A DNA stretch of 64,000 nt from JAOPZW01 sp963764585 (GCA_963764585.1 CAVXTB010000003.1:992001-1056000); one strand, 5' to 3'. Numbered from the stretch's first letter, positions 32,501 through 42,064 are shown. A program made the numbers and translations. Notes: generated from the letters alone by a model not told the origin.

Positions 32501-34482
32501 CAGGTCTTGAGAGTGGGGATCAAGGCGAGCACGACGATCAGCGCCGCGAGCATGTAGAGCAGGTAGGCGCCCAGACGTCCGGACTGCAAGCGCCGCGCGC
32601 GCGCCGACAACGACAGCGCCCCGGCGGTCAGCGGGCGGTAGAGGTAGTGCTCGACCGGCGCGACCACGCGTGTCTCGAGGACCAGGCTTGCGCTTCGGGG
32701 GTGCCTGCCGGCCGGCTCACGGAGCACGGTGCGTCGGAAGCCGTAGACCCCGCGCAGGACCACGCGGATGGGGTTGACGTAGGCCCCCGGGCGGTACTGC
32801 ACCGCCGCGACCTCGGCGCCGCTTCCGGTCACCCACACCGGGGCGCGGCGGACCGGCGGCCGCAGCAGGGCGCGGACGAGCACCGCGAACAGCAGGGCGT
32901 ATACCGGGAACACGATCGCCAGCCACGTCGGGGCGAGGACCGAGAACTCGGGGTACACCGGCCCGAGGACGAGCGGGTGGCTGATCGCGCGCGTCCCGGC
33001 CTCGAAGCCGAGCAGGTCGAGCACCCCGTTGCCCGCGAGGTGGATCGCCCACGGCGCGGCGGGCCCGAGAGCCAACGTCGTCGCGGCGAGGACGCTGAGG
33101 CCGACGCCCCACCCCGCTGGCTCGACGACGCCGGTGTCATCGCTGCGCGGCTGCCCGAGGAAGAGGAACCCCCAGAGCTTCGCGAACGCGAGCAGAGCCA
33201 GCCCCACGGTCAGCGCGAGCAGCGCGGCCGCAAGCGCCATCAGCAACCGGGTGGTCGTGCTCGGCACGCGGAAGGCCTGCAGCAGCGCCTCGAACGTCAG
33301 CCACTCGCTGACGAACCCGCCGAACGGCGGGATGGCCGCGAGCGTGAACACGGCTATGCCAAACGCCGTGGCCGTGCGCGGCAACCGTTTCGCCAGGCCC
33401 CCGAGCGGTGCCATGTCTCGCGTGCCGCTCGCACGCGCCACGCGATCGGCGCTGAGGAAGGCGAGCGTCTTGGCGAGCGCGTGCGCAATCAGGTGGAGCG
33501 TGGCGGCGATCAGGCCGGCGGCCGCAAGGTTGGGCTCGTTGGCCGCTTCTCCGATGAGCGCGACGGCGAAGCCGATCAGCGTGATCCCGGAGTGCTCGAT
33601 GGTCGAGCACCCGAGGAAGCGCTTGATGTCCTCCTGGGCGATCGCGTAGACGATCCCGAGCACTGCGGTGAGCGCACCGAGCACGACGACCAGGTCGCCC
33701 CACCACAGTGGCACCGGCCGCAGCCCTTCGAAGACCAAGCGCCACAGCCCGTAGAAGCCGGCGTTGACCGCGATGCCCGACAGCGTTGCCGACGCCGCGC
33801 CCGGCGCTGCCGCGTGACCGACGGGCAGCCAGCCCGAGAACGGGATGACGGCCACTTTGGTGCCGAACCCTGCGAGCAAGAGCAGGAAGACGGCCGCCCG
33901 CGTGCCGTTCGCGAGGCCTGGGGCGGCGTGTGCCCAGGTCGCGAAGCTGAAGCTCCCGGTCTTGCCATAGAGCAGGCCGAACGCCGCCAGCAGCGCGGCG
34001 CCGCCGAGCTTGTTCATCGCTCCGGTCAGGTAGCCGGCGGCCAGCACGCCGGGTCGCGAGCGCTCCCAGCCAGCCAGCAGGTAGAGCGTGAGCGTCAGGC
34101 CCTCCCAGGCGATGAGGAAGAGGAAGGCGCTGTCAGCGCAGATGACGACCGTCATCGCGGCGAGTAGCAGGCTCACCAGGCTGACGACCGCGCGGCTCGG
34201 CGGATGCTCGACGTAGGTGAGCGCGACACCAACGCCTGTGACTCCAGTGAGAGCGAGAAAGAGGCCGGAGAGGCGATCGGCGCGCAACGCTGACGTGCCG
34301 AAGCCCAGCCAGGTGCCGAAGCTCACGGTCGCGCTCGGTCCACCGAGGCAGGCGACGAATCCGGTCACCGCGAGCAGGCATGCGGCAGCCAAGGCGAGCG
34401 TCGCGCCGGCGCGCGGGGCTCGCAGCGCAGCGGCGAACCCGGCCGCGAGACACGCAAGCGCGAGGCCGAGCACGACGCTCAC
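32500..34482 (-). CDS. HyfB-like antiporter subunit of a hydrogenase-4-type complex
   Basis: A 660-aa protein with about 14-16 helices of the NuoL/HyfB/Mrp antiporter family. The key charged residues are seen in WEGLTLTLYLLAGWERS (Glu in TM5) and in helices with Lys and His (MNKLGGAALLAAFG, HLIAHALAKTLAFLSA). Length matches HyfB. The GTG start is inside the preceding stop (GTGA). It should pump or leak protons or Na+ for the complex encoded with it. Confidence 0.88.
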   Translation of the reverse strand: MSVVLGLALACLAAGFAAALRAPRAGATLALAAACLLAVTGFVACLGGPSATVSFGTWLGFGTSALRADRLSGLFLALTGVTGVGVALTYVEHPPSRAVVSLVSLLLAAMTVVICADSAFLFLIAWEGLTLTLYLLAGWERSRPGVLAAGYLTGAMNKLGGAALLAAFGLLYGKTGSFSFATWAHAAPGLANGTRAAVFLLLLAGFGTKVAVIPFSGWLPVGHAAAPGAASATLSGIAVNAGFYGLWRLVFEGLRPVPLWWGDLVVVLGALTAVLGIVYAIAQEDIKRFLGCSTIEHSGITLIGFAVALIGEAANEPNLAAAGLIAATLHLIAHALAKTLAFLSADRVARASGTRDMAPLGGLAKRLPRTATAFGIAVFTLAAIPPFGGFVSEWLTFEALLQAFRVPSTTTRLLMALAAALLALTVGLALLAFAKLWGFLFLGQPRSDDTGVVEPAGWGVGLSVLAATTLALGPAAPWAIHLAGNGVLDLLGFEAGTRAISHPLVLGPVYPEFSVLAPTWLAIVFPVYALLFAVLVRALLRPPVRRAPVWVTGSGAEVAAVQYRPGAYVNPIRVVLRGVYGFRRTVLREPAGRHPRSASLVLETRVVAPVEHYLYRPLTAGALSLSARARRLQSGRLGAYLLYMLAALIVVLALIPTLKT

Positions 34483-35234
34483 GGGCTCGTCTCCTTCAGC
34501 ACGCCGACGGCGAGGAGCAGGCCGTGCAAGAGGGCGATCGGGCTGGGCGGCGAGCCCGGCACGAACACGTCGACCGGGAGCACATCGTGGACACCGCCGG
34601 CCACCCCCAGGCCGCCGGAGCACGCGTCGGTCCCGGCGGCGACGACGGCACGTGGCTCGGGCATGACATCGAAGGCGCGCTCGAGCGGCCTGCGCATCGG
34701 CCCCGTGACTTCTCCGGTGACGAGCAGGACGTCGGCGTGCCGCGGCGCCGAGGTGAAGAAGATGCCGAGGCGGCCAACGTCGTAGTACGGACCCTGCAGG
34801 GCTGCGATCTCCCATTCCTCGGCGCCGTCGGACCCGGCATCGACGTGGCGCACGTGGATCGAGCGACGGAGCGCGCCGACACGCTCGCCGATCGCGCGCC
34901 GCAGCGCGAGCGCGTCGACATCGGTGTTGTCTCCGGCGACGAGTGATCTGCGCGACCGCGCGGCGGTCTCGTAGCGGGCCGCGAAGGCGAAGCGTGCGGG
35001 AGCATGCTCGACGCAGGCCCCGCAGAGGATGCAACGGCCGCGGTCGAGCGACAGCGTTCCGTTGGGCGTGGCGATCGCCCCGGTGGGGCAGATGCGCTCG
35101 ATGCCGGGCTCGGGGTCGCGGGCGTCCAGCACCTCGACCACTCCGCGGAACCCGACCGGCGCCGTTTCAGGCCTCCGGGGATATGCGGTCGTGACCCTTC
35201 CGACGCGCAACCCGCGGGCGATCCACTCCAGCAT
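34479..35234 (-). CDS. HyfH-HyfI fusion: ferredoxin-like plus NuoB-like subunit, cluster ligands partly lost
   Basis: A 251-aa fusion. Residues 1-85 resemble HyfH: of eight ferredoxin cysteines only RICP and CILCGAC remain, which are exactly the four ligands of one [4Fe-4S] cluster. From about residue 110 a HyfI/NuoB-like domain follows (YYDVGRLGIFFTSAPRHADVLLVTGEVT). Its normal CxxC is replaced by DGAE in DAGSDGAEEWEIAAL and the final PGCPP is PGSPP, so the proximal cluster cannot form normally. It is a redox-reduced complex. Confidence 0.8.
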   Translation of the reverse strand: MLEWIARGLRVGRVTTAYPRRPETAPVGFRGVVEVLDARDPEPGIERICPTGAIATPNGTLSLDRGRCILCGACVEHAPARFAFAARYETAARSRRSLVAGDNTDVDALALRRAIGERVGALRRSIHVRHVDAGSDGAEEWEIAALQGPYYDVGRLGIFFTSAPRHADVLLVTGEVTGPMRRPLERAFDVMPEPRAVVAAGTDACSGGLGVAGGVHDVLPVDVFVPGSPPSPIALLHGLLLAVGVLKETSP

Positions 35235-36733
35235 CAGCGATCCGCTCCCGCGGGCGTGATCCCGAAGCTGTGCTCGATGAACGCGAAGTCGGTGAGCACG
35301 TCGCCGCGGAAGCTCTCCGCGAACAGGGCCCAGTTGCGCAGCGACGGCGACGCGATGTGAACGCTGTCGATCCGGCCGTCATCGACCTCGACGCGGTAGA
35401 CCAGCTCGCCCTGCGGCGCCTCGGCCCAGCCAAACGAGACCCCCGTCGCTTCAGCTGGTGCTGCTAGCAACGGCCCGTCGCGCCGTGCGAGCTGGTCGAT
35501 CGCCTGGCGGAGCAGGTGCAGCGATTCGGCGACCTCGGCGAAGCGCACCTCGACGCGCGCCATCGCGTCGCCCGCATCGCGCGTGGGCACCTCGAACCCG
35601 ACCCGGTCGTACGCGCCGTACGGGCGCTCGAAGCGCGCATCGGTGGAGACGCCTGACCCGCGCGCGACCGGCCCCACGCCGCCGAATGCCTCCACGGTCG
35701 CGCGGTCGAGCGCGCCGCTGCCGATCAGCCGATCGGTGAACGAGGTGGTGCGCAGCAGGAGCGAGCTGTCGCGGCGCAGCTCGCGCTCGAGCCGGTCCAC
35801 GGGCTTGCGCAGGTCATCCGGGTCGAGCCCGCCTTCAGCGCGCACCCCGCCGGGGAGCACCATGCCGCGCGCGAAGCGGCTGCCGGTCAAGCGCGCCTGC
35901 AGGCGCAGGACGTCCTCCTTGAGGATGCTCATCCGCGCGTGCCCGACGACGAGTGCGGCGGCCTCCGCCTCCTTGGCGGCGACGTCGAGATGGTTGGCGA
36001 TCCGCTCGAGCTCTGCGTAGACCAGCCGCCACCACAGCGCCCGGGCGGGCACGTCGATCGCAAGCGCGCGCTCGACCGCGTGCGCGAAGGCGACGGCGTG
36101 CGCGACCGACGCGACACCCGCCACGCGCTCGGCGATGTAGCTCCCATGCTCGAGGGTCGCTCCGGCGAAGCGGTGCTCGCGCTCGCGGCGCTTGAAGAAC
36201 GGGCGTGTGCGCAGCGCGAGCACGTCCTCGCCGCCGGTGTCGATGACGAACTGGATCGCCTCGAAGATGCCGGAGCGAATCGGGCCGTACGGCAGGACGA
36301 AGGCATCGGGGCCGCGGACGAGGCTCGTCACGGCATCGGCATCGGGCGCGACAATCGGGTCCAACTCCGGATGGCCGAGTGGCTCGATCGCGTGGAGGTC
36401 GTGAAGCTCGCGCTCGGGCCAGAGCGCCGCGGGGATCGACAGCCCAAGCGATGGGAAGGCCCGTGCGTCGGGACTCAGCGGTGCCCGCAGGACGACGAGC
36501 TCGCCGCGCGCGGCGAAGACGGCCAGCAGCGACCGCTCGGGGCGCTCGGTCAGCAGGAGCGTGACGAGGCGCCCGCCGTGCTCCACGACAAGTGACGCGG
36601 CGCGATCGACGCTTCCCACCGGCACGTGGACCCACAGCTCGCCGGGAGGCCCCGGCTCGACGATGCCGCGCATGCGGCCGGGCAGCAGCTCGTGCGGATG
36701 CGGAGTGTGTGGTCGTGGCTGTGCGGCACTCAT
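35234..36733 (-). CDS. HyfG-like (NuoCD-type) large subunit without NiFe cysteines
   Basis: A 499-aa protein: N-terminal ~150 residues NuoC-like, then a NiFe-hydrogenase/NuoD-like domain. Where hydrogenases have RVCGIC, it reads ERVAGVASVAHAVAF; the C-terminal DPCxxC position reads HSFGITPAGAD. All four Ni ligands are therefore absent, as in NuoD, but the partner HyfI-like domain has also lost its cluster ligands. The start overlaps the antiporter gene stop (ATGA). It probably serves a structural or gating role. Confidence 0.85.
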   Translation of the reverse strand: MSAAQPRPHTPHPHELLPGRMRGIVEPGPPGELWVHVPVGSVDRAASLVVEHGGRLVTLLLTERPERSLLAVFAARGELVVLRAPLSPDARAFPSLGLSIPAALWPERELHDLHAIEPLGHPELDPIVAPDADAVTSLVRGPDAFVLPYGPIRSGIFEAIQFVIDTGGEDVLALRTRPFFKRREREHRFAGATLEHGSYIAERVAGVASVAHAVAFAHAVERALAIDVPARALWWRLVYAELERIANHLDVAAKEAEAAALVVGHARMSILKEDVLRLQARLTGSRFARGMVLPGGVRAEGGLDPDDLRKPVDRLERELRRDSSLLLRTTSFTDRLIGSGALDRATVEAFGGVGPVARGSGVSTDARFERPYGAYDRVGFEVPTRDAGDAMARVEVRFAEVAESLHLLRQAIDQLARRDGPLLAAPAEATGVSFGWAEAPQGELVYRVEVDDGRIDSVHIASPSLRNWALFAESFRGDVLTDFAFIEHSFGITPAGADR

Positions 36734-38202
36734 GGCGTGGGCGCGGACAGTCGGTGGGCGGCGTCGTCCAGCAGCCGGGCGAGGTCGCCCGGGAGGTGCA
36801 GGCCGAGGCCGACGAGGACGACTAGGCAGCCGCACATCGCGACCACCATCCACGCGCTCGTTTCGCCGCGCGGCGGCGCGGCTGGCGCCTCAGCCGACAG
36901 GACCATCCGCCCCGCGTGCCAGATCACGCCGAGGAACGCGACGTTGACGAAGATGACGAGCAGTGCGACGCCGACGTACTCGGGCGCGGCGAAGCCACCG
37001 GCGACGATCTGGAACTCGCTGCGGAAGACGCCGGAGATCGGAAGTCCCGAGAGGGCGAGTGCGGCGGCGAGGAACAACGGACCGGTCCACGGCAGGACGG
37101 TCGCGGCGCCCGCCACACCGTCGATCTCCTTGGTGTCGTAGCGGCGCAGGATCGAGCCGGCGCCGAAGAACGCCAGGCCCTTGGCGGCGCCGTGCGTGAT
37201 GACGTGCAGCAGCGCTCCGGCGACGGCAATCGGCGCGCCGAAGCCGACCCCGAGGGCGATCACGCCCATGTGCTCGATCGACGAGTAGGCGAGCAGGCGC
37301 TTGTAGCTCTCTTGGCGCAGCACGTACAGGCTCGCTGTCACCAGTGACACGCTGCCGAGCACCAGCAGGACGCGGCTGGCGAAGTGGGCGTTCCCGGTCG
37401 CCACCGTGACTTGGTAGAAGCGCAGGATCGCGTAGAGGGCGGCGGCCAATAGCGACCCGGACAGCAGTGCGGACACCGGCGAGGGGGCCTCGCTGTGCGC
37501 GTCGGGCAGCCAGGTGTGCACCGGTACGAACCCGACCTTGGTCCCGAATCCGACGGCGGCGAGCAGAAACGCGAGCTTCACCGGCTGGTCGGGCAGCGCG
37601 TGCGCGGCGCCCAGCATGCGCCCGAAGCGGGGGAGATACGCGTCTCCGAGGGCCGCCGTACCGGCGCCGTAGAGCAGGATGATCGCGACGAGCGCGATGC
37701 CCAGGCCACAGGAGGCGATCAGCACGTACTTCCACGACGCCTCGAGCGCGGCGTCCGTGCGCTCCAACGCGACCATCAACGCGGAGACGATGGTCGTCAG
37801 CTCCACCGCGATCCAGAGCGACCCGAAGTCCGCCGCCTCCGGGACCATGAGCATTGTCAGCGCGAAGAGGTTCAGGTAGGCGAAGTAGCGCCGTGCGAAC
37901 GGCCGGTAGTCGCGGCGGCGCTCGTCGGCGCCGAGGTAGCCGATCGAGAACGCGGCCGTCGTCGCATAGAGCAGCCCCGTCGCGAGCAGGAACACAGCGC
38001 CGAGTGAGTCCAAGCGAGCCCAGCCGCCCAGCGCGGTCAGCGTCTCGCCGTTGCGGACACGCATCGCGAGCGCGACGCACAACGCGAGAGCGCCGATGCC
38101 TGCAGCCAGCGTTGCCCCGCGTGCCACCCTCGGAGCCAGCCCGATTGCGACCGCTGCGGCACCGGCCGGCAGGCACAGCAACACGACGAGGGCCCACGCC
38201 AT
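36730..38202 (-). CDS. HyfF/HyfD-like antiporter subunit
   Basis: A 490-aa, about 14-helix NuoM/NuoN-like protein. Glu in IAVELTTIVSALMVALERTD, Lys in VLIASCGLGIALV and its following helices, and HTWLPDAHSEAPSPVSALLSG and HVITHGAAKGLAFFGAG carry the typical ion-path residues. It is the second antiporter-like subunit of the complex, between the HyfCE fusion and HyfG. Confidence 0.88.
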   Translation of the reverse strand: MAWALVVLLCLPAGAAAVAIGLAPRVARGATLAAGIGALALCVALAMRVRNGETLTALGGWARLDSLGAVFLLATGLLYATTAAFSIGYLGADERRRDYRPFARRYFAYLNLFALTMLMVPEAADFGSLWIAVELTTIVSALMVALERTDAALEASWKYVLIASCGLGIALVAIILLYGAGTAALGDAYLPRFGRMLGAAHALPDQPVKLAFLLAAVGFGTKVGFVPVHTWLPDAHSEAPSPVSALLSGSLLAAALYAILRFYQVTVATGNAHFASRVLLVLGSVSLVTASLYVLRQESYKRLLAYSSIEHMGVIALGVGFGAPIAVAGALLHVITHGAAKGLAFFGAGSILRRYDTKEIDGVAGAATVLPWTGPLFLAAALALSGLPISGVFRSEFQIVAGGFAAPEYVGVALLVIFVNVAFLGVIWHAGRMVLSAEAPAAPPRGETSAWMVVAMCGCLVVLVGLGLHLPGDLARLLDDAAHRLSAPTP

Positions 38203-38205
38203 GGA

Positions 38206-39834
38206 TCAGCCCTGCAACCGACTCAGGACGTCCGTGGTCACCGCGCTGCGCTCCATCGCGAGGTACTGGACGAGCACGACGAAGACCAGCACGCCGATGA
38301 GCACGTCGAATAGCAGCAGTAGGGCGAGGATCAGCGGCAGGCCAGGTGCGACGACCAACCCGGCCACCGAGACGGCATTCTCCAGAGCAAGGAAGCCGAG
38401 CAGCTGCGACGGCGCGTAGGGCCGCAGCACCATGATCAGAAAGGCGACGAGCACGCCCGCGACGGCGACGGCGAGCGCGGAGCGCGGTAGCGCGGTCGTC
38501 GTGCCGACGTCGAGGCGCGAAAGCGCCAGGAACGAGAAGCTCGAGAGCGCGACCGCGAGCAGGATCGCGGTGGGGACGCCGACCACCGACGGGACCCGCG
38601 GGGGGACCTCGAGATTGCGCAGCAGCGTCCCGATCCCGAGCGGGAACAGCAGCCCCTTGAAGGCGATCGTGACCGCACCGAGCGCGTAGAGCGCGTTGCC
38701 GTGGCCGGTGGCCGCGGTCGCGATCGCCAGCGCCGCGAGCACCCATGACCCGAGCCCGTAGAGCCGGAGCTGCTCCCACACGTCCTGTGAGCGCAGCATG
38801 CCCAGCTCGAGCAGCAACACGCCGACGGCGGCGACCGACGCGACCGCCCCGAAGAGCGTCAGCCGCTGATCGCCGAAGTCGCGCTCGAACGCGAAGATGA
38901 TCACGGCAAGGACCGCCAGCAGGAAGCTCGCCACCGTGAACTCCGGGATCTTGTAGAGGCGCAGCTTCGCGAACGACGACTCGATCGCCACGATCACGAG
39001 CCCGATCGCAAGCGCCTTGACGAGCAGGACGCCGACCGCCTCGAGCACGTGATCGAGGCGCCCGTCGCCGGCGAGGCCCCACGGGACCAGGAAGACGTTC
39101 CCGAGGATCACGAACAGGACCAGCTGCTTGACCGAGGACCCCCAGCGCAACAGCGCGAGCCCTGGCCCCGAGTGCTCGAGCGTGCGGGCCTCCTCGATCA
39201 TCCCGAACTCGAGCGTCCCGCCATGGCTCTGCGTTGGGATGCGCCCCGTCTCGGCGAGCACGACCATGAAGAACGCCGCGGCCGCGAGCAGATGCGAGGG
39301 GCGGAAGATCTCGACCGCCGAGGACTTCAGCGTCGCGGCCAGCGCGTAGGGGAGGTCGGTATGCGTGATGAACGCGACGGTGAAGACGACGAAGAGCACG
39401 GTCGGCTCGCCGAGCGCGCCGAACGTGCGCAGGCGACTGGATCCGAGCTGCGCGTACGGGCTGCCCGAGTCGATCGCGGCGAGCGAGACCGCGAAGCCGG
39501 CCATGCCGAGGATCAGCCCACCGCCGAGGATGTCGCCCATGTAGCCGAGCGGCAGCGGGAAATCCGTCAGGACCGGGATCAGCAGCGGCACCGTCGCGTA
39601 CGCCGCGAGCGATACGTACGGTGCGGTGCGGAACACCGGCCCGGCGGTGCCCGGCAGGACGGTCTCCTTGCGCAGGAGCTTCGCGATGTCGTGGTACGGC
39701 TGCAGCAACCGCGGGCCGCGACGCATCTGCACGATCGCCTCGAGCCGCGCGATCACCCCGGTCACCAGGGGAGCGAGTGCCAGCACCGCGACGACCTGAC
39801 ACGCGTTCACCAACCAGTCCGGCAGGTAGGGCAC
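38206..39834 (-). CDS. HyfC-HyfE fusion membrane subunit
   Basis: A 542-aa protein. Residues 1 to about 310 match HyfC/NuoH (MRRGPRLLQPYHDIAKLLRKE; ETGRIPTQSHGGTLEFGMIEE), and the rest match HyfE with six to seven helices. In other bacteria these are separate genes. GTG start, 11 bases after GGGAG, which is the sequence that riboswitch 2 can mask. It is the first gene of the operon, with the other subunits packed behind it. Confidence 0.87.
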   Translation of the reverse strand: MPYLPDWLVNACQVVAVLALAPLVTGVIARLEAIVQMRRGPRLLQPYHDIAKLLRKETVLPGTAGPVFRTAPYVSLAAYATVPLLIPVLTDFPLPLGYMGDILGGGLILGMAGFAVSLAAIDSGSPYAQLGSSRLRTFGALGEPTVLFVVFTVAFITHTDLPYALAATLKSSAVEIFRPSHLLAAAAFFMVVLAETGRIPTQSHGGTLEFGMIEEARTLEHSGPGLALLRWGSSVKQLVLFVILGNVFLVPWGLAGDGRLDHVLEAVGVLLVKALAIGLVIVAIESSFAKLRLYKIPEFTVASFLLAVLAVIIFAFERDFGDQRLTLFGAVASVAAVGVLLLELGMLRSQDVWEQLRLYGLGSWVLAALAIATAATGHGNALYALGAVTIAFKGLLFPLGIGTLLRNLEVPPRVPSVVGVPTAILLAVALSSFSFLALSRLDVGTTTALPRSALAVAVAGVLVAFLIMVLRPYAPSQLLGFLALENAVSVAGLVVAPGLPLILALLLLFDVLIGVLVFVVLVQYLAMERSAVTTDVLSRLQG

Positions 39835-39864
39835 GGGCTAGACGACTCCCTTCGCTTGCGTGCG

Positions 39865-39932
39865 AAAGAAGCCATCAGCCGGGCGAACCGGCGGTTCAGG
39901 AGGCTCGCGCCTCCAGCCAGAGCTTCATCTGG
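39865..39932 (-). ncRNA. Fluoride riboswitch (crcB motif) 2
   Basis: Minus-strand CCAGATGAAGCTCTGG stem, an extra hairpin (GGAGGCGCGAGCCTCC), GCCGG/CCCGGC stem abutting CTGATGGCTTCT. The pseudoknot is GAAGC/GCTTC, a covariant of the common GAGGC/GCCTC. The ten-base strand CTTCTTTCGC can pair with GCGAAGGGAG, masking the Shine-Dalgarno of the hyf-like operon. It lies directly behind a near-consensus promoter. Confidence 0.9.
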
Positions 39933-39940
39933 CGCGGCGG

Positions 39941-39969
39941 AGGCTAGGCACAGGCCCTGCGAGTGTCAA
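39941..39969 (-). promoter_or_regulatory. Housekeeping promoter of the hyf-like operon
   Basis: Minus-strand TTGACA, 17 bases, TAGCCT, a near-perfect sigma-70 promoter. The expected start site lies within a few bases of the aptamer's first stem, so the transcript begins with the riboswitch. Confidence 0.85.
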
Positions 39970-40027
39970 GCAGGAGAGCAGGGCGCCGTTGCTAGCGTTC
40001 GCCGCGTACCCGAGGAGGCCCGAGATC

Positions 40028-40522
40028 GTGCTCACCTGCCTGGTCGAGATCCCGCGCGGTTCGCGCAACAAGTACGAGTACGACGCGGAGCGCGGGGTCA
40101 TCCGGCTCGACCGGCGCCTGTTCTCGTCCGTGGTCTATCCGACCGATTACGGCTTCCTCGAGCAGACCCTGACCCCCGAGGGCCGCCACCTCGATGCGCT
40201 CGTGCTTGTCAACGAGGCCACGTTCCCGGGTTGTCGCGTGGACGTGCGGGCCATCGGCTTGTTCCGCATGCGCGACGAGGCGGGCATCGACGACAAGGTG
40301 CTCTGCGTCGCGGTGCGCGACCCGGAGTGGGAACCGACGCGCGAGCTCGACGACGTCTCACCGCTGCTGCGCGAGGAGATCGCGCACTTCTTCTCGATCT
40401 ACAAGGACCTCGAGCCGGACCGCATCACCGCGATCGAGGGCTGGGCCGATCGCGCAAGCGCCGAGCGCGAGGCGGAGGAGGCGCGGGCGCGCTTCGACGA
40501 GCGGGCCGCGGCGCACGCCTGA
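40028..40522 (+). CDS. ppa: Inorganic pyrophosphatase (1)
   Basis: A 164-aa family I soluble pyrophosphatase: VEIPRGSRNKYEYD, VVYPTDYGFLEQT, EGRHLDALVLV and DDKVLCV hold the metal and phosphate ligands. The position usually written DGDPLD reads EGRHLD here, losing one catalytic-site Asp, whereas the copy at 59122 keeps DGDPLD. GTG follows GAGGAGG. It has no riboswitch of its own and is divergent from the hyf-like operon. It may have altered metal use or fluoride sensitivity. Confidence 0.88.
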   Translation: MLTCLVEIPRGSRNKYEYDAERGVIRLDRRLFSSVVYPTDYGFLEQTLTPEGRHLDALVLVNEATFPGCRVDVRAIGLFRMRDEAGIDDKVLCVAVRDPEWEPTRELDDVSPLLREEIAHFFSIYKDLEPDRITAIEGWADRASAEREAEEARARFDERAAAHA

Positions 40523-40569
40523 GCGTCCGAGTTTGCGTGCGGCGCACCGCGCGCTCTACCGTGCCGCCC

Positions 40570-40977
40570 ATGAGCGACGAGTGCGTCTTCTGTGCCATCG
40601 TGGCGCGAGAGCTGCCGGCGGACATCGTTGCCGAGGACGACTACACCGTCGCGTTCATGGACATCAATCCGTGGCGCCCGGGTCACGCGCTCGTCGTTCC
40701 GCGCCGCCACGCGCCGGACCTCCTCTCGATCGGGGACGAGGATCTTGCGCAGGTCTACGCTGCGGCGCAACGTCTGGCGGAACAGATGTGTGAGCGCCTC
40801 GGCTGCGAGCGGGTTCACCTGTGGAACTCGTGCGGGGAAGCGGCAGGGCAGGTGGTCATGCACTTGCACTTGCATGTGATCCCTGGCGGTGCCGACGATC
40901 CCGAGCTTCCGCCGCGGCCGTCATCGCCGCTTGAACCCGCCGAGATCGAACGCGCTGCGCAGGCGCTACGCGGCTGA
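40570..40977 (+). CDS. HIT-family hydrolase
   Basis: A 135-aa HIT protein: MSDECVFC opens with the zinc Cys pair, and the catalytic triad is HLHLHV in VVMHLHLHVIPG. It hydrolyses nucleotide-conjugates in other organisms. Its 3' end overlaps the convergent GalT-like gene by 12 bases. Confidence 0.88.
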   Translation: MSDECVFCAIVARELPADIVAEDDYTVAFMDINPWRPGHALVVPRRHAPDLLSIGDEDLAQVYAAAQRLAEQMCERLGCERVHLWNSCGEAAGQVVMHLHLHVIPGGADDPELPPRPSSPLEPAEIERAAQALRG

Positions 40978-41988
40978 CGGGCTCGGGCGGCCAAAGCGGT
41001 CGCCGGCACGCTCGGCGAGCTCCTCCGGCGAGATGTCGACGGCTGCCTCCCAGTGCAGGCGCTCGAAATAGGTGGCGTCGGACCGGTACAGGGTCTTGAG
41101 GTTCGACCGGCAGGCCATCCGCAGGTTGAGCGGATAGCCGTCCCTGCCGGGCGGCGCCCCGTAGAGCGCGAGATTGAAGCTCTCGAACCCAAGCTCGGCA
41201 TAGAGGTTCAAGGCTCTCGCGATCCCGTCGCCGAGGTCCCGCACGAGGTCGTCATCGAGCTCGGCCGGGGAGGCGACGTCGAACACGAGCGCGCGCAGCT
41301 CGCCAGGGGCCAACGGCGCGAAGCTCGCGAGCCAGTGCACCCGACCGGTCGATCCGAGATACCGCTCGCCGGCGTCGCGCTCGATCTCGAGATACGTTCC
41401 GAAGCGGTCGGGCGGCGTGTCGGCGAGGAGCCTCTGCATGGTCGTCGGCACCGGGTCGACGCTGCCCTGCAGGTGCGGATGGAACAGCGAGCTGCCCGAC
41501 GGCAGCATGTGGTTGGCGTTGATCGACGCCCATCGGGCATCCGGGTCGCGTGCGATCGCCGCTCTCTCGAATTCCACCTGAGTGGCGAGGTTGTCGATCA
41601 TGAGCTCGGGAGTCATCCTCCCGAGCGGCAGGTAGTGCAGGTCCGGGCTGTAGACCGAGACCGCGCTGAAGCGCGAGTAGGCAAACAGGTTCGGAAACAG
41701 CACCGCGTCGCCGCGGCGCACGCGCCCCTCCGCATGCACATCCGGCGGGAACCGCGGCGTCAGAGCTTCCAGTCGGTCGCGGCAGAACGGGCAGCCGTCC
41801 GCGGTCTTGCGTCCGACCGCCTCGAGATCCTCATCGTTGGGAGGCATCAACCCGCGGGGCACGCCGAGCACTCGCGAGGTATGGCCGGTCAAGGGATCCC
41901 GGCGGACCTCCACCTCGGTTCGGTGGATCGCGAAGTCCCTCGTGGGGTCGAGGATTTCCGCGTAGAGCACCCGGCGCTCGAATTCCAT
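40966..41988 (-). CDS. GalT-like nucleotidyltransferase (HIT superfamily)
   Basis: A 340-aa protein related to galactose-1-phosphate uridylyltransferase. CPFC near residue 65 gives half of a zinc site, LFPNLFAYSRFSAVSVYS is the fold core, and SLFHPHLQG contains the catalytic HPH triad. It resembles the DUF4921/GalT-like group more than classical GalT, so the substrate is unclear. ATG 41988 begins MEFERRVLYAEI, and upstream residues do not look coding. Confidence 0.8.
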   Translation of the reverse strand: MEFERRVLYAEILDPTRDFAIHRTEVEVRRDPLTGHTSRVLGVPRGLMPPNDEDLEAVGRKTADGCPFCRDRLEALTPRFPPDVHAEGRVRRGDAVLFPNLFAYSRFSAVSVYSPDLHYLPLGRMTPELMIDNLATQVEFERAAIARDPDARWASINANHMLPSGSSLFHPHLQGSVDPVPTTMQRLLADTPPDRFGTYLEIERDAGERYLGSTGRVHWLASFAPLAPGELRALVFDVASPAELDDDLVRDLGDGIARALNLYAELGFESFNLALYGAPPGRDGYPLNLRMACRSNLKTLYRSDATYFERLHWEAAVDISPEELAERAGDRFGRPSPSAA

Positions 41989-42064
41989 GCTGCTGCCGAT
42001 GGTAAGCCGCGCCGGCGGCCGCTGCGGCCGCGTTCGTGACGGCCCTCGCGCTAGCATGCGGATC

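Noticed and set aside
32500..39834. Functional [NiFe] hydrogenase or formate hydrogenlyase
   Set aside because: Ni-site cysteines and most cluster ligands are missing, and no formate dehydrogenase or maturation genes are present.
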